The position numbers and the translations under genes are program-made. A stretch of 18,128 nt of DNA from Mycobacterium sp. Lineage in GTDB: Bacteria; Actinomycetota; Actinomycetes; Mycobacteriales; Mycobacteriaceae. Under the pieces are notes generated by a model. That model was not told the DNA's origin, searched no databases, and worked only from the letters and a program-made list of their open reading frames with translations. Where the stretch lies: assembly GCA_019246375.1 (NCBI GenBank), contig JAFAQO010000001.1, positions 1 through 18,128 on the forward strand, written 5' to 3'. Below, one piece after another: positions 1-7,549 of the stretch. Numbering within the stretch: position 1 is the stretch's first letter; each line of letters opens with the position of its first letter.

Positions 1-48
1 GCGCCGCTCCTCCTCATCGCTTCGCTCTGCATCGTCGCCGGCGGTCAT
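1..48 (-). repeat. MIRU-type interspersed repeat (cut by window edge)
   Basis: Read on the minus strand, this stretch runs from an ATG that overlaps the murE stop (ATGA, positions 45-48) through a sequence rich in GATGCAGAGCGAAGCGATGA and GAGGAGGAGCGGCGC. This closely resembles, from memory, the mycobacterial interspersed repetitive unit first described between senX3 and regX3. Overlap of start and stop codons with the neighbouring genes is a described hallmark of these units. The repeat continues off the left edge, so its length and copy number are unknown. The last codons of murE (positions 51-62) share a GAGCGGCGC-like end with the repeat, which may mark the insertion junction. Confidence 0.72.
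1..48 (-). CDS. Small MIRU-encoded reading frame or 5' end of murF (partial)
   Basis: An ATG at 48 overlaps the murE TGA by ATGA. It opens a frame reading [16 protein letters not shown] to the window edge. In other mycobacteria murF follows murE, but the MurF N-terminus I recall starts differently (a hydrophobic I-E-L-T-V type start). This acidic and basic peptide is instead typical of the short frames inside MIRU repeats. It may be a short translational coupling peptide between murE and murF, or an N-terminal addition to MurF. The sequence to the left is needed to decide. Confidence 0.35.
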   Translation of the reverse strand, partial: MTAGDDAERSDEEERR

Positions 49-1574
49 CCGCGCCGCTCCTGCAGGGCCGACGCTAGCTCCACCCGGTCGTCGAACGGGC
101 GGAGATGCGCCCCGGTACGCTGCCCGGTTTCATGGCCTTTGCCCGCAATCAGCACCACGTCACCGGGACCGGCCCAGGCGACCGCGTACCTGATCGCGGC
201 GCGCCGGTCACCGATTTCGACCACCTTCGCCGCACCGCCCGCTTGGGAGGCGCCGGCCAGGATCTCGCGGCGTATCGATGCTGGGTCTTCATCACGCGGA
301 TTGTCGTCGGTGACGACAACCAGGTCGGCCAGTTCGGCGGCGACCTCGCCCATCGGTGCCCGCTTGCCGGGATCGCGGTTGCCGCCGGCACCGAAGACCA
401 CCGCGACCCGGCTGTCCGGGCGGCGCAATGTGGTCAGCACCGCCCTTAACGCGCCCGGCTTGTGGGCATAGTCGACCAGCGCGAGGAAGTCCTGGCCGCG
501 GTCGATCTGCTCGAGCCGCCCGGGAACACGAGTGTCGCGCAGGCCTGGCGACGCCTGCTCCGGGGAGATTCCCACGACATCCAACATCGTCGCCGCCAGA
601 AGGCAATTGGCGATGTTGTAGCTGCCCGGCAGCGGAATACTGAGCCGGTGGTGCACGCCGGCGGGATCGACTGCAGTGAACTCCTGTCGCCCGGCTGCCA
701 CGGCCGCGATGTCCTCGGCGTGCCAGTCCGCGGACCGGTCTGCAGCGCTGACGGTGATGGCGTCGCCGGCCCGGGCAGCCATCCGGCGGCCGGCGTCATC
801 GTCGATACACACCACCACGGTGCTCGCGTGCAGCGGCGAGGCGGGGTCGAACAGTTGAGCCTTGGCCTCGAAGTAGTCGTCCATCGTGGGATGGAAGTCC
901 AGGTGGTCGCGGGACAGGTTAGTGAATCCGCCGACCGCAAACCGCACGCCGTCGACGCGGCCCATGCTCAGCGCGTGACTGGACACCTCCATCACCACGG
1001 TGTCTACGCCGCGTTCGGCCATCGCCGCGAGCTGGGCCTGCAGCGCTGGCGCCTCGGGCGTGGTCAGCCCGCCGGCGATGTCGGTGCCGTCGAGGCGGAT
1101 GCCGATGGTCCCGATGAGCCCGGCCGTCCGCCCGGCGGCGCGCAGCCCCGCCTCGATCAGGTACGTGGTGGTGGTTTTGCCGGACGTTCCGGTGACGCCG
1201 ATCACGGTTAGCCGCTCGGAGGGGTGCGCGTACACCGCGGCTGCCAGTTCGCCGAGCACACTGCGCGGCGCAGGATGAACCAACACCGGCAGTGAACGGG
1301 CACGGTCGGCGATCTCGGCAACGCCCGCAGGATCGGTGAGCACCGCAACGGCGCCGCGTTCGATCGCGTCGACCGCATAGCGGGCGCCGTGGGTCGATGT
1401 GCCGGGCAGCGCGGCGAACAGGTCGCCCGGCATGCCGTCTTGTGCCCGCAGCGTCACCCCGGTGATGCGCAAGTCCGGGATGACGCCGCCGTCGGCCGGG
1501 GCGGCGCCGACCTGGGCCGCCAGCACGGGTAGCGGCACGCCCGCGCCGACGCTGGGGCGCAGCCCAGTCGACAC
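45..1574 (-). CDS. murE: UDP-N-acetylmuramoyl-tripeptide synthetase MurE
   Basis: Cytoplasmic Mur ligase that adds meso-diaminopimelate to UDP-MurNAc-L-Ala-D-Glu using ATP. Numbered from the upstream GTG at 1583 (512 aa), the ATP-binding loop [10 protein letters not shown] is at residues 131-140. The lysine that is normally carbamylated lies in EAKAQLFD (K241). The DNPR motif at 427-430 is the signature for meso-DAP rather than lysine specificity. The C-terminal ligase domain keeps GKGHETGQ. Possible starts are GTG 1583, ATG 1580 and GTG 1574. The strong ribosome site GGAGG at 1583-1587 is correctly spaced (8 nt) only for GTG 1574, giving 509 aa; the other two lie almost on top of it. Recalled M. 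tuberculosis MurE (about 535 aa) has a longer N-terminus. It lies 118 bp downstream of pbpB in the same direction. In H37Rv, as I recall, several unrelated genes separate the two. Confidence 0.96.
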   Translation of the reverse strand: MSTGLRPSVGAGVPLPVLAAQVGAAPADGGVIPDLRITGVTLRAQDGMPGDLFAALPGTSTHGARYAVDAIERGAVAVLTDPAGVAEIADRARSLPVLVHPAPRSVLGELAAAVYAHPSERLTVIGVTGTSGKTTTTYLIEAGLRAAGRTAGLIGTIGIRLDGTDIAGGLTTPEAPALQAQLAAMAERGVDTVVMEVSSHALSMGRVDGVRFAVGGFTNLSRDHLDFHPTMDDYFEAKAQLFDPASPLHASTVVVCIDDDAGRRMAARAGDAITVSAADRSADWHAEDIAAVAAGRQEFTAVDPAGVHHRLSIPLPGSYNIANCLLAATMLDVVGISPEQASPGLRDTRVPGRLEQIDRGQDFLALVDYAHKPGALRAVLTTLRRPDSRVAVVFGAGGNRDPGKRAPMGEVAAELADLVVVTDDNPRDEDPASIRREILAGASQAGGAAKVVEIGDRRAAIRYAVAWAGPGDVVLIAGKGHETGQRTGAHLRPFDDRVELASALQERRG

Positions 1575-1582
1575 CGTCATCA

Positions 1583-1587
1583 CCTCC
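1583..1587 (-). promoter_or_regulatory. Ribosome binding site deciding the murE start
   Basis: GGAGG on the minus strand is followed after 8 nt by GTG at 1574. It leaves 0 and 3 nt to the alternative GTG 1583 and ATG 1580, so the shorter protein is the more likely product. Confidence 0.65.
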
Positions 1588-1701
1588 GTCCTGCCCAGTC
1601 GGCCATGACACTACCCAGCGGAGGCCATTGACCAGGCGAACCGGCCGTTCAGGCGACTATGTACGGCCTCTTACCTGCCGATCGTCCGATTCCCGGGGCT
1701 C

Positions 1702-3723
1702 CTATAAGGCTTGCAAGGTCAGCGGCGGCCCGGGGTCGGGCGACAGCGGGACGTTCTCGCGCTGCATCAACCAACCGGCGATGTTGTGGAACAACGGGGC
1801 GGCCGAGTGTCCTGGCGCGCCGTCCGCGGAGCGCTCGGGGTTGTCCATCATGATCCCGACGACGTAGCGCGGATTGTCGGTAGTGGCCATGCCGGCGAAC
1901 GTGATCCAGTAAACCTCGTCGAAGTAGCATCCGCACTCCGGGTTGATCTGCTGTGCCGTCCCAGTTTTGCCGGTGATTTGATAGCCGTCGACCGCGGCCT
2001 GCGGCCCCGTACCCTGTTGATCGCCCGTCGGGTCGCGTTGCACGACCGCCCGCAACATGTTCCGTACGGTCTGCGCGGTCTGCGGTGACACCACCCGAAC
2101 ACCAAGTGGGCGCGGCTCGTCGGTTCGGGTGCCGTCGGAAGCGATCGTGGCTTTGATGATGCGCGGTGGTATCCGCAGCCCGTCATTGGCGATGGTCTGG
2201 TACATGCCTGCCATCTGCAGCAGCGTCATCGAAAGCCCTTGCCCGATAGGCAGGTTGGAGAAGGTGCTGCCCGACCACTGATCGATCGGCGGCACCATCC
2301 CGGCGCTCTCGCCGGGCAGACCGACGCCGGTGCGCTGACCGAGGCCGAACTTTCTGACCATGCCGTAGTAGCGTTCCGGGCCGACGCGCTGGGCCAACAT
2401 CAACGTGCCCACGTTGGACGACTTTCCGAACACACCGGTCGTGGTGTAACGCATCACGCCGTGGTTCCAGGCATCGTGCACGGTCACACCACCCATCTGG
2501 ATGGTGCCCGGCACCTGCAGCACCTCGTCGGGGTTGGTCAGCCCGTACTCGATGACCGACGACGCGGTCACGACCTTGTTCACCGAGCCGGGCTCGAACG
2601 GGGAAGACACCGCCAGGTTGCCCATCTGCCGATCACCTTGCCGTCCAATATCTTGCGACGGGTCGAAAGTGTTGTCGTTCGACATCGCCAGCACTTCGCC
2701 GGTCTTGGCGTCGAGCACGACCGCCGAGACGTTGCGAGCCCCGGACAGGTTCTTGGCCTGCTGCACCTGCTGCTGGACGTAGAACTGAATGTCGTCGTCA
2801 ATGGTGAGTTGCACGGTCGAACCGTTGACCGCCTTGTGCTGATTGCGGTAGCTGCCCGGGATGACCACGCCGTCGGAGCCGCGGTCGTAGGTGACGGAGC
2901 CGTCGGTTCCGGCCAGCACCGCGTCCAGCGAGTCCTCCAAACCCAGCAGGCCGTGACCATCCCAGTCGATGCCACCGACGATGTTGGCCGCCAGCGACCC
3001 GCCCGGATACTGGCGCAAGTCCTGCCGCTCGGCACCTACTTCGGGAAACTTCGCGGTGATCGCAGTGGCGATAGCCGGGTCGACCGCGCGGGCCAGATAG
3101 ACGAACGTCTCTTCGCTTCGCAGCTTTTTCAGCACGGTCGCCTTGTCCGGCTTGTTGTTCAGCCGGAGCGCGACCTCGCTGGCGATGTCCTGCAGCCGCT
3201 GCTGTGGGTCCGGGGCTTTGGCGTTTTTCTGTTTGGCCGCGGCCAGCTGCTTGTGGATGCGCTTGGGCTGGAATGTCAGTGCGCGCGCTTCGATCGTAAA
3301 CGCGAGTTGGTCATTGTTGCGGTCGACGATACTGCCGCGCACGGCTTTTTCGACGTCGGTGACCTTGAGTTGCCCGGCGGCCTCGGCGCGTAGGCCGGCG
3401 GCGCGTGGCACCTGTAGATAGAACAGCTGTGCCGCCGCCACGATCAGCGCAATAAACATGACCGCGTTGCCGGCGCGGTGGCGGAATACGAAGGAAGCGC
3501 CGCGCGACCCTAGCTCTATGGCCGAGCGGGTGCGCCGTTGGCGTGCCGAGTGGACATGCGCGCCCGCGGTTGCGTGCGTTTCGCTACCGGACTTCTTGGC
3601 TTTGGCGGGCTTGGTCGGTTTCTTGGTGCCATTGACGTCCTTGGCCGCCTGCGATTTCCGGGCTGCGCGTCCTTCCTGGCCCGAGTGGGACGGGCGCCTA
3701 TGCGACCGGTCGCCGCGGCTCAC
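1702..3723 (-). CDS. pbpB: Septal penicillin-binding protein PbpB (FtsI/PBP3), class B transpeptidase
   Basis: Membrane-anchored transpeptidase that cross-links septal peptidoglycan with the FtsW glycosyltransferase. The protein has 673 residues. The N-terminal about 85 residues are cytoplasmic, very basic and rich in Lys/Arg/Ser. One transmembrane segment follows at about 86-104, then the pedestal domain with RGSIVDRN (129-136), then the transpeptidase domain. The catalytic motifs are all present: SVNK (nucleophile S380), SSN (435-437) and KTG (586-588). Length and sequence match recalled M. tuberculosis PbpB (Rv2163c, about 679 aa). Two cysteines at 597 and 599 lie in a short insert after KTG. 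The GTG start overlaps the stop of the upstream FtsL-like gene (GTGA, 3720-3723), which indicates translational coupling. Expression probably comes from the mraZ promoter region. Confidence 0.96.
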   Translation of the reverse strand: MSRGDRSHRRPSHSGQEGRAARKSQAAKDVNGTKKPTKPAKAKKSGSETHATAGAHVHSARQRRTRSAIELGSRGASFVFRHRAGNAVMFIALIVAAAQLFYLQVPRAAGLRAEAAGQLKVTDVEKAVRGSIVDRNNDQLAFTIEARALTFQPKRIHKQLAAAKQKNAKAPDPQQRLQDIASEVALRLNNKPDKATVLKKLRSEETFVYLARAVDPAIATAITAKFPEVGAERQDLRQYPGGSLAANIVGGIDWDGHGLLGLEDSLDAVLAGTDGSVTYDRGSDGVVIPGSYRNQHKAVNGSTVQLTIDDDIQFYVQQQVQQAKNLSGARNVSAVVLDAKTGEVLAMSNDNTFDPSQDIGRQGDRQMGNLAVSSPFEPGSVNKVVTASSVIEYGLTNPDEVLQVPGTIQMGGVTVHDAWNHGVMRYTTTGVFGKSSNVGTLMLAQRVGPERYYGMVRKFGLGQRTGVGLPGESAGMVPPIDQWSGSTFSNLPIGQGLSMTLLQMAGMYQTIANDGLRIPPRIIKATIASDGTRTDEPRPLGVRVVSPQTAQTVRNMLRAVVQRDPTGDQQGTGPQAAVDGYQITGKTGTAQQINPECGCYFDEVYWITFAGMATTDNPRYVVGIMMDNPERSADGAPGHSAAPLFHNIAGWLMQRENVPLSPDPGPPLTLQAL

Positions 3724-4967
3724 CTCGCGGCGCCGGGGGTCGTCGCGGTTACCGGGCCGAACTGTTCGCCGGTAGGTGGCACGGGCGCCGCAACGACAGG
3801 CGGCGGCCCAACCGCGCCGGCGGGCGACTCGGGCGCCGCGGCAACGGGCGGCTGCGGCGCGGAGGCAGCCGCCTGCGGCGCGGAGGCAGGGGACTGCGGC
3901 GCGGAGACAGGCGGCTCCGGAGCGGAGGCAGGCGGCTGCGGGACCGCCGCGGCTGGCGGCTCGAGCGCGGCCGGAGGCGCTATCACCGGAACCGGCGGCG
4001 CGGCCGGAACAGTGCCGACGGGAGGCGGCTCAGCAACTGGCGGAGCAGCGGCAGGAGCCGGCAGCGACCCCGGCGCTGGTCCCGCGACGGCCGGGTTGGG
4101 CGACCCCGGCACTACTGCACTGGGTAAGTGCTGGGTGCCCAGCGTCGACGCGCCGTCCGGTGCACGCACCAGAACCTCGGGTCCGGCCGGGGCGGGCGCG
4201 ATCGGCACGCTGGGCCCTGGCGCAACCAAAACCGGCGTCTCCACCGAATTCCCTGGCGGCTTGCGGGGGTGCGATTTCTCGTCCGGCAGCCTGGTGTTCA
4301 GCGGCGGCGGCGGGGCGCCCTGGGCCGGCTTGGGAGTGCCCACGACTACCCAGTTACCAGAAGGATCCTGGACCAAGTGCGCGGTATCTTGCGTCGGGAT
4401 CATGCCCAGCTTTCGAGCCGCCTCCGCCAACGCCGGCGCGGACTGCGCCTCGAGGACGTCGCGTTCGAGCGCCTCTTTTTGCTGTTGCAGGATCTTGTCT
4501 TTCACACGGGCGTTGCCCAGCTGGTAGGAGCGCTCCGCGGAATCGGTCGACAACCACAGCGTGACACATAAGCCGACACCGAGCGAACCAATGACCAGCA
4601 CCACGAACGGCACCTTGCTGGCCAGGGTGCGTGGCCGCAGGTCCATAGCTGCCAGCTGGGCGAGCAAACGGTCGCGCAATGGAGGACGGACGACTTTGGG
4701 CGCCTTGGCTTTTCGTGCCTTGGCTCGCGCCTTGGCCTGGCTGGCGCTCTTTGGGCGGCTGGGCCGCTCCACGGGCCGGGACATCGGCGTGGTCTGCGGC
4801 CCTGATCGCGACGCTCGAGGCTCACGGGCCGGCGACGAGACCTGGCTGCCGCGCGGTCGGGTGCGGCGCGACGCCGTCAGCTCGACTGACGTCTTGCTGG
4901 AAGCACCTTGGCGTCCGCGGCGACGATCCTTGCTGCGGCGCACTGGCGTTTCGCGTTTAGCCTTCAT
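3720..4967 (-). CDS. FtsL-like septal membrane protein with Pro/Ala-rich C-terminus (Rv2164c type)
   Basis: The likely role is FtsL-like scaffolding of the FtsQLB-FtsWI division complex, inferred from position (rsmH to pbpB) and topology. The 415-residue protein has a basic, Ser/Arg/Lys-rich cytoplasmic N-terminus (1-117) with an Ala/Lys block at 78-91. One transmembrane helix follows at about 119-140, then a helical, Gln/Glu-rich likely coiled coil (about 142-188), a conserved NWVVVGTPKP segment (205-214) and a Pro/Ala-rich tail to the end. The tail contains a seven-residue tandem repeat of the PQPPASA type (about 344-384). I recall the M. tuberculosis homologue at about 384 aa, so the tail is longer here. 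The start at ATG 4967 is supported by AAGGAGAGG about 9 nt upstream. A longer open frame to 5081 would overlap rsmH and lacks support. It lies 16 bp after rsmH and overlaps pbpB by 4 bp. Confidence 0.88.
   Translation of the reverse strand: MKAKRETPVRRSKDRRRGRQGASSKTSVELTASRRTRPRGSQVSSPAREPRASRSGPQTTPMSRPVERPSRPKSASQAKARAKARKAKAPKVVRPPLRDRLLAQLAAMDLRPRTLASKVPFVVLVIGSLGVGLCVTLWLSTDSAERSYQLGNARVKDKILQQQKEALERDVLEAQSAPALAEAARKLGMIPTQDTAHLVQDPSGNWVVVGTPKPAQGAPPPPLNTRLPDEKSHPRKPPGNSVETPVLVAPGPSVPIAPAPAGPEVLVRAPDGASTLGTQHLPSAVVPGSPNPAVAGPAPGSLPAPAAAPPVAEPPPVGTVPAAPPVPVIAPPAALEPPAAAVPQPPASAPEPPVSAPQSPASAPQAAASAPQPPVAAAPESPAGAVGPPPVVAAPVPPTGEQFGPVTATTPGAAR
3847..3947. repeat. 21-bp in-frame tandem repeat in the FtsL-like gene
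   Basis: Four clear 21-bp units start at 3847, 3868, 3889 and 3910, each built on CTGCGGCGCGGAGGCA with a few changes. A fifth partial unit starts at 3931. The period is seven codons, so copy-number changes would keep the frame. The units encode the P-Q-x-x-x-S-A type repeats near the C-terminus of the FtsL-like protein. Confidence 0.8.
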
Positions 4968-4983
4968 GAATCGCCTCTCCTTG

Positions 4984-6126
4984 CTACCTGCTGCCGGGTT
5001 CCACTCGTTGCAGAGCCCGCAATCGCACCGCGGCGCTGCGCGGGTTGCGGTCCGTCTCGGTGCGATCGGCGCGTTCAGCACCGCGGGTCAACGACCTGAA
5101 TCGCGGCCCATGGCCGGGCAATTCAATAGGCAAGCCGGCCGGGGTACGCGAGGCGACCGCGTCGCTGAACAGTCCTTTGACGATGCGGTCTTCCAGCGAC
5201 TGGTAGGCCAGCACCACGATGCGCCCGTCGACCGTCAACGCATCGAGCGCGACGGGCAGGGCCTGCCGCAACGACTCCAGCTCGCCGTTGACTGCGATGC
5301 GCAGCGCCTGAAAGGTGCGCTTGGCCGGATGTCCGCCGGTGCGCCGGGCCGGCGCCGGAATCGCCTGGTAGAGCAGCTCAACGAGTTCGCCGGTCGAGGT
5401 GAACGGCACGCGGGCACGGCGGCGGACCATGTGTGCGGCGATGCGCCCCGCGAACTTCTCCTCGCCGTATCGGCGCAGGATGTCGGCCAGCGCGGCCTCA
5501 CTGTAGGTATTGACGATGTCGGCGGCGGTCAGCGCCGACTCTGGGTCCATCCGCATGTCCAGCGGCGCGTCGTGGGCGTAGGAGAAGCCCCGCTCGACGC
5601 GGTCGAGCTGCATAGACGACACACCGAGATCGAAGAGCGCCCCGTCCACCGAGCGCGTGGCGCCGTAACCCAATTCGCTGAGCACCGTGGCAATCTCGTC
5701 GTAGCGCGCCTGGACCAGCGTGACCCGATCGCCGAACCGGACCAGCCGGTTACGGGCGGTCTCCACGGCGATGGGGTCGCGGTCAAGGCCGATCAGCCGC
5801 AGCCCTGACAGCTCGGTCAAGAACCGCTCCGCATGCCCGCCGGCGCCGACGGTGGCGTCGACCAGCACCGCGCCCGACCCATCTGACCGGTGCCGGGTCA
5901 ACGCCGGACTCAGCAGTGTGAGGCAGCGCTCCAACAGGACCGGCACATGGCCGAAATCGCCTATGGCGTCAGGCAAGACAACACCTCCCCGACGGGGCGG
6001 CGCCCCTGCATCGAGGTCCCTGTCCGAGAGCACGAACCTGGCGTTGGGGAAGTACGTCAGGGTCGGTTCGGGCAGAGGCCACGTTGCACGGGCATGCGCC
6101 TCAGATGATGTCGCCGAGTGCTTCAT
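4984..6126 (-). CDS. rsmH: 16S rRNA (cytosine-1402-N4)-methyltransferase RsmH (MraW)
   Basis: SAM-dependent enzyme that methylates N4 of C1402 in the ribosomal P site. The protein has 380 residues. The family core starts near [11 protein letters not shown] (58-68). The SAM-binding loop reads [14 protein letters not shown] (90-103), with GLDRDP at 113-118, FDLGVSS at 165-171 and DMRMDP at 190-195. The C-terminal [16 protein letters not shown] and [12 protein letters not shown] blocks are intact. The first about 57 residues are an extension not found in the E. coli enzyme but present in recalled mycobacterial homologues (PNARFV segment). The ATG at 6126 overlaps the mraZ end by 26 bp. I see no other start codon in this frame that keeps the conserved N-terminus and no clear ribosome site, so translation is probably coupled to mraZ. 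Confidence 0.95.
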   Translation of the reverse strand: MKHSATSSEAHARATWPLPEPTLTYFPNARFVLSDRDLDAGAPPRRGGVVLPDAIGDFGHVPVLLERCLTLLSPALTRHRSDGSGAVLVDATVGAGGHAERFLTELSGLRLIGLDRDPIAVETARNRLVRFGDRVTLVQARYDEIATVLSELGYGATRSVDGALFDLGVSSMQLDRVERGFSYAHDAPLDMRMDPESALTAADIVNTYSEAALADILRRYGEEKFAGRIAAHMVRRRARVPFTSTGELVELLYQAIPAPARRTGGHPAKRTFQALRIAVNGELESLRQALPVALDALTVDGRIVVLAYQSLEDRIVKGLFSDAVASRTPAGLPIELPGHGPRFRSLTRGAERADRTETDRNPRSAAVRLRALQRVEPGSR

Positions 6127-6532
6127 CGCTGGCCGCGGAGAAGTTCTCTTCGTGGGTTTGCAGGTAGGTCTGCCAGGCCCGGGCGTCCCAGATCTCGAGG
6201 TAGTCGACCGATCCGATCACCACGCAGTCCTTGGAGAGGTTGGCGTAGCGGCGATGGTCGGCTGACAAGGTGATCCGGCCCTGGGCATCGGGGTGCTGTT
6301 CGTCGGTGCCGGCGGCGAGGCTACGCAGAAACGCCCGCGCCTCCGGGTTGCTGCGCGACGCGCTGCTCGCGCGGCGGGCCAGCTGCTCGAACTGCGCACG
6401 CGGGTAGACGGCCAGGCTGTGATCTTGGCTTTTGGTGACCATCAGTCCTCCTGCCAGCGCGTCGCGGAACTTGGCGGGCAACGTCAGCCGCCCCTTGTCG
6501 TCGAGCCTGGGCGTGTAGGTGCCGAGAAACAT
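6101..6532 (-). CDS. mraZ: Transcriptional regulator MraZ
   Basis: DNA-binding regulator of the dcw operon, in the AbrB/SpoVT-like fold family, forming ring-shaped oligomers in known members. Length is 143 residues, the usual family size. The two internal repeats carry the expected D-x-x-x-R motifs: DDKGR at 11-15 and DAQGR at 82-86, each followed by a hydrophobic-T-L segment. ATG 6532 is preceded by GGGAGG with 7-nt spacing. As first gene of the cluster, it lies downstream of a three-unit direct repeat at 6581-6610 that fits its own operator, which suggests autoregulation. Confidence 0.96.
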   Translation of the reverse strand: MFLGTYTPRLDDKGRLTLPAKFRDALAGGLMVTKSQDHSLAVYPRAQFEQLARRASSASRSNPEARAFLRSLAAGTDEQHPDAQGRITLSADHRRYANLSKDCVVIGSVDYLEIWDARAWQTYLQTHEENFSAASDEALGDII

Positions 6533-6580
6533 CTCGCCACCTCCCGCCAGCGCACGGAGCTTCCTTCACTCCGTCACCCG

Positions 6581-6610
6581 CCACAATACCCCACAATCAC
6601 CCACTTTGCG
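6581..6610 (-). promoter_or_regulatory. Probable MraZ operator: three direct repeats with 10-bp period
   Basis: On the minus strand the sequence contains TGGGT-GATTG-TGGGG-TATTG-TGGCG, that is TGG(G/C)N boxes separated by 5 nt. On the plus strand the three 10-mers start CCACAATACC, CCACAATCAC and CCACTTTGCG at 6581, 6591 and 6601. MraZ of E. coli is known to bind three TGGGN repeats spaced by 5 nt upstream of its own gene. Position (about 50-80 bp before mraZ), orientation and phasing all agree. Confidence 0.82.
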
Positions 6611-6786
6611 CCATTTACTGGATAGCACGTTACCGCTTCCTCACTTTCGCAGCTGGTGATCACAAGTAGGCCTGCCCGGCGTCAGGCTTCGTTACTGGAA
6701 AATCCCAGCTCAAAGCGGTACAGCGCCAGTGGGGCGTTGTGGGGGAATCGGCTGCTGTGGCGGCCGGGGCATCTGATGCACGGCAT

Positions 6787-6815
6787 AAAAAACGGGGCAG
6801 CCGATGGCTACCCCG
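6787..6815 (-). terminator. Intrinsic (rho-independent) terminator of the DUF3040 gene
   Basis: On the minus strand a 10-bp stem (CGGGGTAGCC / GGCTGCCCCG, one G-T pair) with a 3-nt loop spans 6815-6793. It is followed directly by six T residues (6792-6787). It starts 24 bp after the TAA at 6840. This is the textbook terminator form, which is uncommon in mycobacteria. Confidence 0.9.
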
Positions 6816-6839
6816 TAACTCGGGCGAAGTTCGCCGAGC

Positions 6840-7241
6840 TTAGTCGTCGAAACGCCGGCGGAACCGCTCTTCCATGCGACTTGTGAAGGAGCTGCCAGAA
6901 CCCTTCGGGCGACGCTGGCGTGCTCCCGGGCCCGAGCCTGGGCGATCCCGCCTGCCTCCGAACCGCGGAGCGGTGATGGCATACACCACACCGCCGAACA
7001 TGACGACAAAGCCGAAGACGGAAAGAATTGGGAAGCCTCCGATCATGGTGGCTTTGAGTGCCACGCCGGAAACCAGCATCCCCAACCCAATGACAAACAG
7101 CGCCGCGCCCTGCAGTCGCCGCCGGGCAGTCGGCGCGCGCAATCCACCGCCACGAACGCTCGAGGCGAATTTGGGATCTTCGGCGTAGAGAGCGCTCTCG
7201 ATCTGGTCGAGCATCCGCTGCTCATGATCGGAGAGTGGCAT
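6840..7241 (-). CDS. DUF3040 family membrane protein (Rv2169c type)
   Basis: Small actinobacterial membrane protein of unknown function. The 133-residue product begins MPLSDHEQRMLDQIE, the family's conserved N-terminal box. Two transmembrane helices follow at about 45-63 and 70-90, then a basic, glycine-rich tail ending in an Arg-rich RFRRRFDD. Both ends are therefore probably cytoplasmic. I chose ATG 7241 because AAGGAGGG lies about 5 nt upstream and the family motif starts there; a GTG-type start at 7268 would add nine unsupported residues. It is monocistronic: a strong terminator follows it, and the upstream gene is divergent. Confidence 0.9.
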   Translation of the reverse strand: MPLSDHEQRMLDQIESALYAEDPKFASSVRGGGLRAPTARRRLQGAALFVIGLGMLVSGVALKATMIGGFPILSVFGFVVMFGGVVYAITAPRFGGRRDRPGSGPGARQRRPKGSGSSFTSRMEERFRRRFDD

Positions 7242-7401
7242 TCGTCCCTCCTTGCCGACGGCTGTCACCTAAATACCGATAGGACGCGGTACCCACTGTG
7301 TGGGCAACTAACTCAGATGATACGAGGTCAGCCTGCGCCATACCACCGGTTCGGCAGCTGATTGTAACCCCGCGACGATGCGACTTCCGCGAGCCGAAAA
7401 A

Positions 7402-7434
7402 GGGGTACCCCCAGCCGCCTAGCGGCGAGGGGCG
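7402..7434 (+). repeat. Intergenic repeat, copy 1 (GGTACCCC...GGCGAGGGGCG type)
   Basis: The segment has a GGGGTACCCC palindrome (7402-7411), a small GCCGC-CTA-GCGGC hairpin (7415-7427) and a GGCGAGGGGCG end. Its reverse complement aligns, with short gaps, to 15999-16035. Shared blocks are CGCCCC(C)TCGCCG, CTAG and GCTGGGG(G)TACC. Both copies lie outside genes, which suggests a dispersed genomic repeat. Confidence 0.55.
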
Positions 7435-7443
7435 AGCGGGGCC

Positions 7444-7496
7444 ATCGGCTCGAGCCCAGCGACGAAGGGCTCGGCACTCTATTCGGCGAAGCCGAT
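7444..7496. repeat. Nested inverted repeat upstream of the acetyltransferase gene
   Basis: An inner stem CGAGCCC/GGGCTCG (7451-7457 with 7467-7473, loop 9 nt) is enclosed by an outer ATCGGCT/AGCCGAT pair (7444-7450 with 7490-7496). The outer arms abut the inner stem on one side and leave a 16-nt bulge on the other. It lies 54 bp before the TTG start, so it could be mRNA leader structure or an operator. No T-run follows. Confidence 0.5.
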
Positions 7497-7549
7497 AATG
7501 GGAACGGAAAGCACCGCACCGGATCACGGCCCGAGGAGGACAGCGCGAG

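Larger units (their letters stand above)
6533..6839. other. Intergenic region between mraZ and the DUF3040 gene
   Basis: This 307-bp gap holds the mraZ ribosome site (GGGAGG, 6540-6545), the MraZ operator (6581-6610), the small palindrome GTGATCAC (6656-6663) and the terminator of the DUF3040 gene (6787-6815). A TANNNT hexamer (TAACGT, minus, 6627-6632) could be a -10 element for mraZ, but no convincing -35 goes with it. In H37Rv, IS6110 occupies this gap; no insertion sequence is visible here. I see no coding sequence in it. Confidence 0.7.
7242..7549. other. Divergent intergenic region between DUF3040 and acetyltransferase genes
   Basis: A gap of 308 bp. It contains the DUF3040 ribosome site next to 7241, a compact repeat at 7402-7434, a nested inverted repeat at 7444-7496 and the GAGGAGG ribosome site (7533-7539) of the acetyltransferase gene. 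Promoters for both directions are expected. TACAAT on the minus strand (7361-7366) is a possible -10, without a good -35. No coding frame here looks real. Confidence 0.6.

Noticed and set aside
2239..3393. Long plus-strand open frame (384 codons) opposite pbpB
   Set aside because: It is the antisense shadow of pbpB, which has complete penicillin-binding motifs. The frame has no ribosome site and no recognisable domain.
3847..3947. CRISPR-like array
   Set aside because: The units are contiguous 21-mers without spacers and in frame with a coding sequence, so this is a tandem coding repeat.
4561..5808. Long plus-strand open frame (415 codons) spanning rsmH and the FtsL-like gene
   Set aside because: It crosses two real genes on the opposite strand and shows no protein family features.
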